Assembly (NCBI GenBank): GCA_021812785.1
Contig: JAKAMR010000096.1
Coordinates: 1-8,443, forward strand
From: Nitrospirota bacterium
Lineage (GTDB): Bacteria; Nitrospirota; Thermodesulfovibrionia; Thermodesulfovibrionales; JdFR-88
Length of the DNA: 8,443 nt
Direction: 5' to 3'
In this document: positions 4,722 through 8,443 of the stretch, piece after piece
How the letters are laid out: the number at the start of each line of letters is the position of its first letter
Position numbering within the stretch: the stretch's first letter is position 1
The notes under the pieces: generated by a model
The model's input: the letters and a program-made list of their open reading frames with translations, nothing else
Database searches by the model: none
What the model was told of the DNA's origin: nothing
Made by a program: the position numbers and the translations under genes

Positions 4722-6971
4722 TTAAATCCTTGCCCTGCGGAGCCTGAGGGCGTTGCCGATGACCGAGACCGAGCTGAAGCTCATTGCCGCGGCGGCGATT
4801 ACGGGGCTTAAAAGTATCCCGGAAAAAGGATAAAGTACGCCTGCCGCGACAGGCACGCCCACGGAATTATAGACGAACGCGAAAAAAAGGTTTTGCTTTA
4901 TGTTCTTCATCGTAGCCCGGCTAAGACGGATGGCGCGCACTATTCCCCGCAGGTCGCCTTTTACAAGGGTTACCCCGGCGCTCTCCATTGCCACGTCGGT
5001 GCCCGTGCCCATGGCGATGCCCACGTGCGCCTGGGCCAAAGCTGGGGCGTCGTTAATGCCGTCACCGGCCATGGCCACCATCCGGCCCTCGCCCTGAAGG
5101 CGTTTGACCACCTCCGCCTTCTGGTCCGGCAGGACGTCTGAGATGACCTCGTCTATGGCCAGCTTTGAGGCCACCGCCTGGGCGGTAATGCGGTTGTCCC
5201 CGGTCAGCATCACCACGCGTATGCTTTCCCCATGGAGTTCGTCTATCGCGCCCTTTGTGGTTTCTTTAATGGGGTCGGCCACCCCTATGAGGGCGGCTGC
5301 CTTGCCGCCGACAGCCAGGAACATCACGGTTTCGGCACCCTTTCTCATCTCTTCGGCCTTTGCCGAAAGCGCCCCGAAATCGGTCCCTGAAGACGTCATC
5401 ATCGCCAGGTTGCCAAGCATCACGTTTTTCCCATCCACCTGGCCTGAGACCCCTTTACCGGCTATTGAATTGAAAGACGAGACGCTGCCTGCAACAACGC
5501 CCCTTTCCGCAGCTCCATTTACGATTGCCGCCGCAAGCGGGTGCTCGCTGCCCTTCTCTATTGAGGCGGCACAGTAAAGCACCGCCGTTTCGTCAAAGCC
5601 AGGAGCAGGGAAGACTTCGATCAGTTTCGGTTTCCCTTCGGTAAGCGTTCCGGTTTTGTCCACCACCAGTGTGTCAACTTTCTTCATAACCTCTATCGCT
5701 TCAGCGTTTTTGAAGAGGACGCCGCCGGTCGCCCCTTTCCCCGTCGCCACCATGATAGACACGGGGGTCGCCAGCCCCAGGGCGCACGGGCAGGCGATTA
5801 TAAGCACGGCGACTGCGTTTATCAGTGCCAGGACCATCCTGGGCTGCGGACCGAACATTGCCCAGATGATAAAGGTCAGGATTGATATCCCCACCACCGC
5901 CTGAACAAAATACGCCGCGACAACATCGGCAAGCTTTTGTATGGGCGCGCGGCTCCTCTGGGCGTCTGATACCATTCGTACGATCTGGGAAAGGAGGGTC
6001 TCGGCACCCACTTTTTCAGCCCGCATAAGAAGTGTGCCGGAGCCGTTTATGGTTGCGCCTATCACCCTGTCGCCTTTTTTCTTTTCCACCGGGATAGGTT
6101 CGCCTGTTATCATGGACTCGTCTATGGAGCTGGCCCCCTCCTCGACGGTCCCATCCACAGGGACCTTTTCTCCCGGACGAATGCGAAGAAGGTCCCCCGG
6201 CTGCACCGTGTCCAGGGGGACATCCTCTTCGGTCCCGTCCGGCAGCACTTTGCGGGCCGTTTTGGGAGCAAGCCCAAGCAGTTCCCTTATGGCTGCGCCT
6301 GTCTTCGTGCGTGCCCTGAGTTCAAGCACCTGCCCCAGGAGGACGAGCGTTGTGATAACTGCCGCGGCCTCGAAATATGTCCCGACCCGGCCGCCCCCGG
6401 TGCGGAAAGAGGCCGGAAATATATCTGGGAAAAGCACTGCGACCACGCTGTAGACATAGGAGACAGAAACGCCAAGCCCTATCAGCGTGAACATGTTGGG
6501 GCTCCTGTTTATTACCGATTTCCAGCCCCGTACGAAAAAGGGCCAGCCCCCCCAAAGAACAACAGGAGACGCGATGGCAAACTCCGTCCAGTCAAGCACG
6601 GCCGGGTTTATCTTGATGGATAAAGGCAAATACTCCTGCATCGCAATTATAACAAGCGGCACCGTAAGGACCACGCTCAGCCAGAACCGCCGCGTCATGG
6701 AACGCAGTTCCGGGTTTTCCTCTTCCGCGGGAGCGGGGGTGCGGGGCTCCAGGGCCATGCCGCAGATAGGGCAGGTGCCAGGGGCGTCCCGGACGATTTC
6801 CGGGTGCATCGGGCAAGTCCATTCAGTTTTTGAAGTAACGGGCGGAGGGGTTTCCGGTTCGAGCGCCATTCCGCACCTGGGGCAGGGGCCCGGTTTCGGC
6901 TCTCTCACTTCCGGGTGCATAGGGCAGGTATAAACGGCGGTTTCTTCGGCTTTCTTTTGGGATCCTGTCAT
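4722..6971 (-). CDS. copA: Cu(I)-exporting P1B-type ATPase with two N-terminal metal-binding modules
   Basis: A 749-residue inner-membrane pump that uses ATP to expel Cu+ (or Ag+) from the cytoplasm. The N-terminus has two copies of a cysteine/methionine module, TCPMHPE...CPxCGMALEP (about 15-38 and 52-75), instead of the usual ferredoxin-like CxxC domain. The core is complete: actuator motif TGE (289-291), the transmembrane CPC (394-396) that sets the P1B class, phosphorylated D438 in DKTGT, the HP dipeptide (477-478) of the nucleotide domain, and GDGIND (636-641). Y701-N702 in the seventh helix and M730..S733-S734 in the eighth are the Cu(I)-type (P1B-1) ligands. Eight membrane segments are expected. 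The ATG follows AGGAG at 8 nt. It appears monocistronic. The upstream region has a TATGAT -10-like hexamer without a good -35, which would suit an activator-dependent promoter, but no CueR- or CopY-type operator is recognisable. Confidence 0.94.
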   Translation of the reverse strand: MTGSQKKAEETAVYTCPMHPEVREPKPGPCPRCGMALEPETPPPVTSKTEWTCPMHPEIVRDAPGTCPICGMALEPRTPAPAEEENPELRSMTRRFWLSVVLTVPLVIIAMQEYLPLSIKINPAVLDWTEFAIASPVVLWGGWPFFVRGWKSVINRSPNMFTLIGLGVSVSYVYSVVAVLFPDIFPASFRTGGGRVGTYFEAAAVITTLVLLGQVLELRARTKTGAAIRELLGLAPKTARKVLPDGTEEDVPLDTVQPGDLLRIRPGEKVPVDGTVEEGASSIDESMITGEPIPVEKKKGDRVIGATINGSGTLLMRAEKVGAETLLSQIVRMVSDAQRSRAPIQKLADVVAAYFVQAVVGISILTFIIWAMFGPQPRMVLALINAVAVLIIACPCALGLATPVSIMVATGKGATGGVLFKNAEAIEVMKKVDTLVVDKTGTLTEGKPKLIEVFPAPGFDETAVLYCAASIEKGSEHPLAAAIVNGAAERGVVAGSVSSFNSIAGKGVSGQVDGKNVMLGNLAMMTSSGTDFGALSAKAEEMRKGAETVMFLAVGGKAAALIGVADPIKETTKGAIDELHGESIRVVMLTGDNRITAQAVASKLAIDEVISDVLPDQKAEVVKRLQGEGRMVAMAGDGINDAPALAQAHVGIAMGTGTDVAMESAGVTLVKGDLRGIVRAIRLSRATMKNIKQNLFFAFVYNSVGVPVAAGVLYPFSGILLSPVIAAAAMSFSSVSVIGNALRLRRARI

Positions 6972-7094
6972 GATTTTTACTCCTGCGCTCCTTCCATTTT
7001 TTGTAAAGGACTCAGGCAGATCATACTTTAGTTTTTAACTTTACCGGCAGGATGTAAATGGACCATCAAAAAATGCCCGTTTATACTCCCGTTT
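6972..7094. other. Upstream region of copA
   Basis: Minus-strand reading gives a good ribosome site (AGGAG) before the copA ATG and a -10-like TATGAT at about 7020-7025. No -35 of TTGACA type stands 17 bp before it. An inverted repeat TTTAC / GTAAA with a 9-nt spacer (about 7041-7059) lies just upstream and is a candidate regulator site, but it is short and matches no known copper operator. Confidence 0.25.
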
Positions 7095-7473
7095 TTAAGT
7101 CCAAAAGGCGACGCAGGCCGTCCAGACGTGAAAATAAGGGCCCCGCTTCAAGCCAACGCCGGCCGCCCCTTTGTATAAGTAAATGGCCCATGCCAAGTCA
7201 GGCTCGAACATACAGGTGGTGGGCGGCCAGTAGGCCTCTTTCACTTCATAAAGGGATGCGGCCCTGGGAGGGCCGGATTATGCCCGCTTGAATCAACCAG
7301 CGATTCAAGCTCGTTGATATTTGGCAGACTCCACCGCGCGTCCACTTGAAGGGCTGAAACAGCTTTAAGTGCTTCGTTCCAGGTCACTTGCCAGCCGGTC
7401 AAATCAGTCTTCATCATCCATCCAGGCCCGGTGAGACGGTCAAAATGACGATATCACCGTTTATTTCAAAACG
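7095..7473 (-). pseudogene. Frameshifted remnant of a DUF1566 (Lcl C-terminal) domain protein
   Basis: Three minus-strand frames, read in succession, rebuild a DUF1566 domain. From 7473: RFEINGD, then a shift near 7443. From 7441 to 7241: DRLTG...DLTGWQVTWNEAL, WSLPNINELESLVDSS, NPALPGPHPF, ending at a premature TGA. After a second shift near 7250, to a TAA at 7095: YEVKEAYWPPTT, FEPDLAWAIYLYKGAAG, FHVW. Intact relatives read WRLPN..EL.SLVD, PF..V....YWSSTT and AWxxYL.KG in one frame. The second shift is restored by adding one base to the short T-run before ATGAAG. The usual YWSSTT has become YWPPTT, and the closing VWAVR-like tail is garbled. No signal peptide or N-terminal repeats remain. 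Intact proteins of this family are mostly secreted or cell-surface and of unknown function. Two independent frame changes make a single sequencing error unlikely. Confidence 0.8.
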
Positions 7474-7524
7474 GAGCTGGATTACAGGCGGGAGGGACAG
7501 AACGCGGACCGTATCAGGCGCAAT

Positions 7525-7641
7525 TTAGGCGATGATCCGGCAATTCATGTGCCCGCCGTCTATTGGAAATACACCACCGGAAAGGTACCTGACCATGGAG
7601 GAGGTTTCCTGCGCATTTACTTCCTTCAGCCCTGGCAACCC
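7525..7641 (-). pseudogene. Probable C-terminal remnant of a short-chain dehydrogenase/reductase
   Basis: The minus strand ends with SSMVRYLSGGVFPIDGGHMNC and a stop eight bases past the cysteine-containing tail. This resembles the last segment of classical short-chain dehydrogenases (typically VLYLASD...YVTGxVFPVDGG), with the stretch between 'YLS' and 'GGVFPIDGG' shortened, as if about ten residues were lost. Nothing of the Rossmann nucleotide-binding start or the YxxxK active site can be found nearby. The match rests on about 20 residues, so an unrelated small frame is possible. It abuts the DUF1566 remnant, consistent with a zone of decayed genes. Confidence 0.38.
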
Positions 7642-7781
7642 GCGTCTTGTTTCTTTTGACATTCTTCCCGTTTGGCTATATATTTTGATTGAACCGTTCT
7701 TGTTTCCCAATAAGGTTTTGTTTTTACGTATTTCGGGATAAGTATGGCAAAAGCAGACTTGCTGTATTTAAAGCTCAGCAG

Positions 7782-7934
7782 ATGACAACCAAACAATTCA
7801 AGAAAACCTATGAAGCCGGCAAGGATGGCATGATCAATATTTATCCATCTCTCTTTATACCGAAGGAAAAGGGCAAGCTCCGGCGTTTCATAAAAAAAGT
7901 CCTTTTTTTAAGGACAGGTGTTTTAAATTCCTGA
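7782..7934 (+). CDS. Unrecognised short open frame of doubtful reality
   Basis: The frame from ATG 7782 would give 50 lysine-rich residues (MTTKQFKKTYEAG... KLRRFIKKVL). It is open upstream to about 7689, giving up to 81 residues, but the upstream part reads as noise. There is no good ribosome site, no family resemblance I recognise, and the end of the frame runs through a minus-strand terminator hairpin. It may be the remnant of another gene or chance. Base composition here is clearly more AT-rich than in the genes on either side. Confidence 0.15.
   Translation: MTTKQFKKTYEAGKDGMINIYPSLFIPKEKGKLRRFIKKVLFLRTGVLNS
7892..7915 (-). terminator. Orphan minus-strand intrinsic terminator
   Basis: On the minus strand the stem GTCCTT / AAGGAC (7899-7915, 5-nt loop) is followed directly by seven T residues (7898-7892). 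This is a canonical shape, yet no minus-strand gene is visible between here and cydA (+). It may be left from a decayed gene or serve a short untranslated transcript starting in 7916-8090. Confidence 0.55.
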
Positions 7935-8110
7935 AAAGATATAACTATCCGACAGTTTTTTATCCCCGTTTAACTGCGGGAATACAGGCAACAGATGCAG
8001 CGCTATTTTCCTTTTCCGACTCCTTTTTTGAAAGAACGCTCTTTCTGATTTAGTGATCTTTTCTATCTCCGCCGGGACGCTGCCCTTTGAAGGAAAGGAG
8101 GTGTCTTTTC
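7935..8110. other. Leader and upstream region of cydA
   Basis: No gene is seen here. A short hairpin GAAAGA-ACGC-TCTTTC lies at 8030-8045. No FNR-type TTGAT-N4-ATCAA and no convincing -35/-10 or -24/-12 element is visible on the plus strand, although cydAB operons are often oxygen-regulated. The ribosome site AGGAGGTG (8096-8103) lies 7 nt before the cydA ATG and is close to ideal. Confidence 0.4.
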
Positions 8111-8443
8111 ATGGACACTTTGGCCCTGAGCAGATGGCAGTTTGCGATCACCGCCATGTTCCATTTCATCTTTGTCCCCCTCACCCTTGGCCTCTCCATA
8201 CTTGTAGCCTGGATGGAGTCCCGCTACGTGGCTACCGGGGAAGAAACCTTTCTGAAGATGGCGAAATTCTGGGGAAAGCTCTTCCTCATCAATTTTGCCC
8301 TTGGGGTGGTGACAGGCATTACCATGGAATTCCAATTCGGCATGAATTGGTCCGCTTACTCCAGATATGTCGGAGACATCTTCGGCGCGCCCCTAGCCAT
8401 TGAGGCCACACTGGCTTTTTTTCTGGAGTCCACGTTCATAGGC
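8111..8443 (+). CDS. cydA: Cytochrome bd quinol oxidase subunit I, N-terminal part (cut by window edge)
   Basis: The first 111 residues of CydA, the haem-carrying subunit of cytochrome bd oxidase. In the cytoplasmic membrane this enzyme oxidises quinol and reduces O2 to water with high affinity. The frame aligns without gaps to the start of Escherichia coli CydA as I recall it: [22 protein letters not shown], then [25 protein letters not shown] and [14 protein letters not shown]18 corresponds to the haem b595 ligand (E. coli H19). E98 and E106 correspond to the conserved acidic residues of the haem/proton region (E. coli E99 and E107). Two transmembrane helices are complete and the next begins at the edge. 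The start is fixed by AGGAGGTG 7 nt upstream. The quinol-binding loop, the haem b558 ligands and cydB must lie to the right. In a mainly anaerobic organism it would serve oxygen removal or microaerobic growth. Confidence 0.96.
   Translation, partial: MDTLALSRWQFAITAMFHFIFVPLTLGLSILVAWMESRYVATGEETFLKMAKFWGKLFLINFALGVVTGITMEFQFGMNWSAYSRYVGDIFGAPLAIEATLAFFLESTFIG

Noticed and set aside
5104..6453. Long plus-strand frames opposite copA (157 and 170 codons)
   Set aside because: Serine- and threonine-rich translations are typical shadows of a GC-rich gene; the minus-strand ATPase is complete and intact.
7058..7291. Plus-strand frame of 77 codons
   Set aside because: Its arginine- and proline-rich translation is the opposite-strand shadow of the DUF1566 remnant.
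1..8443. CRISPR arrays, tRNA or rRNA genes, transposases, attachment sites
   Set aside because: I saw no regularly spaced repeats, no cloverleaf or rRNA-like sequence, and no transposase or integrase motifs in the window.

Overview
The window comes from a Gram-negative bacterium that uses sigma-54. The gene set is a cytochrome bd oxidase, a monohaem cytochrome c, a Cu(I)-exporting ATPase and small sulfur-transfer proteins (DsrE-like, TusA-like, OsmC-like). This suggests an anaerobic or microaerophilic lineage such as Nitrospirota or Desulfobacterota. That placement is an inference from gene content; no rRNA or other taxonomic marker is present.

Layout, left to right. (1) The 3' part of a DEAD-box RNA helicase (+) runs in from the left edge. 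(2) A membrane-anchored monohaem c-type cytochrome (-). (3) A gap of about 340 bp whose right end is a strong minus-strand terminator. (4) A minus-strand block: a GAF/AAA+/Fis-type sigma-54 activator (2775-4265), a regulatory gap, then an OsmC-like gene and a DsrE-like gene separated by one base. (5) A TusA-like gene (+) divergent from the activator. (6) A Cu+-transporting P1B ATPase (-) with two N-terminal metal-binding modules. (7) About 1.1 kb of mostly decayed DNA holding a frameshifted DUF1566 pseudogene, a probable short-chain dehydrogenase remnant and an orphan terminator. (8) The 5' end of cydA (+), cut by the right edge.

The most interesting part is 1555-4680. The osmC-dsrE pair and the tusA-like gene each have a good -24/-12 (sigma-54) promoter placed about 32-33 nt ahead of the leader/start-codon boundary. 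Two copies of a near-identical palindrome (core ATTGCA-AAA-TGCAAT) lie upstream of the osmC promoter at about -86 and -174, the usual place for enhancer sites of a sigma-54 activator. The activator gene ends inside the distal palindrome. I read this as a self-contained regulon: a GAF-domain sensor with a Cys-x-Cys pair activates a thiol/persulfide-handling set (OsmC-like, DsrE-like, TusA-like). The promoters and palindromes are visible in the sequence; the signal, the binding and the chemistry are inferred.

The region 6972-8110 contrasts with this. It carries broken coding fragments in several frames and looks like a site of gene decay between copA and cydA.
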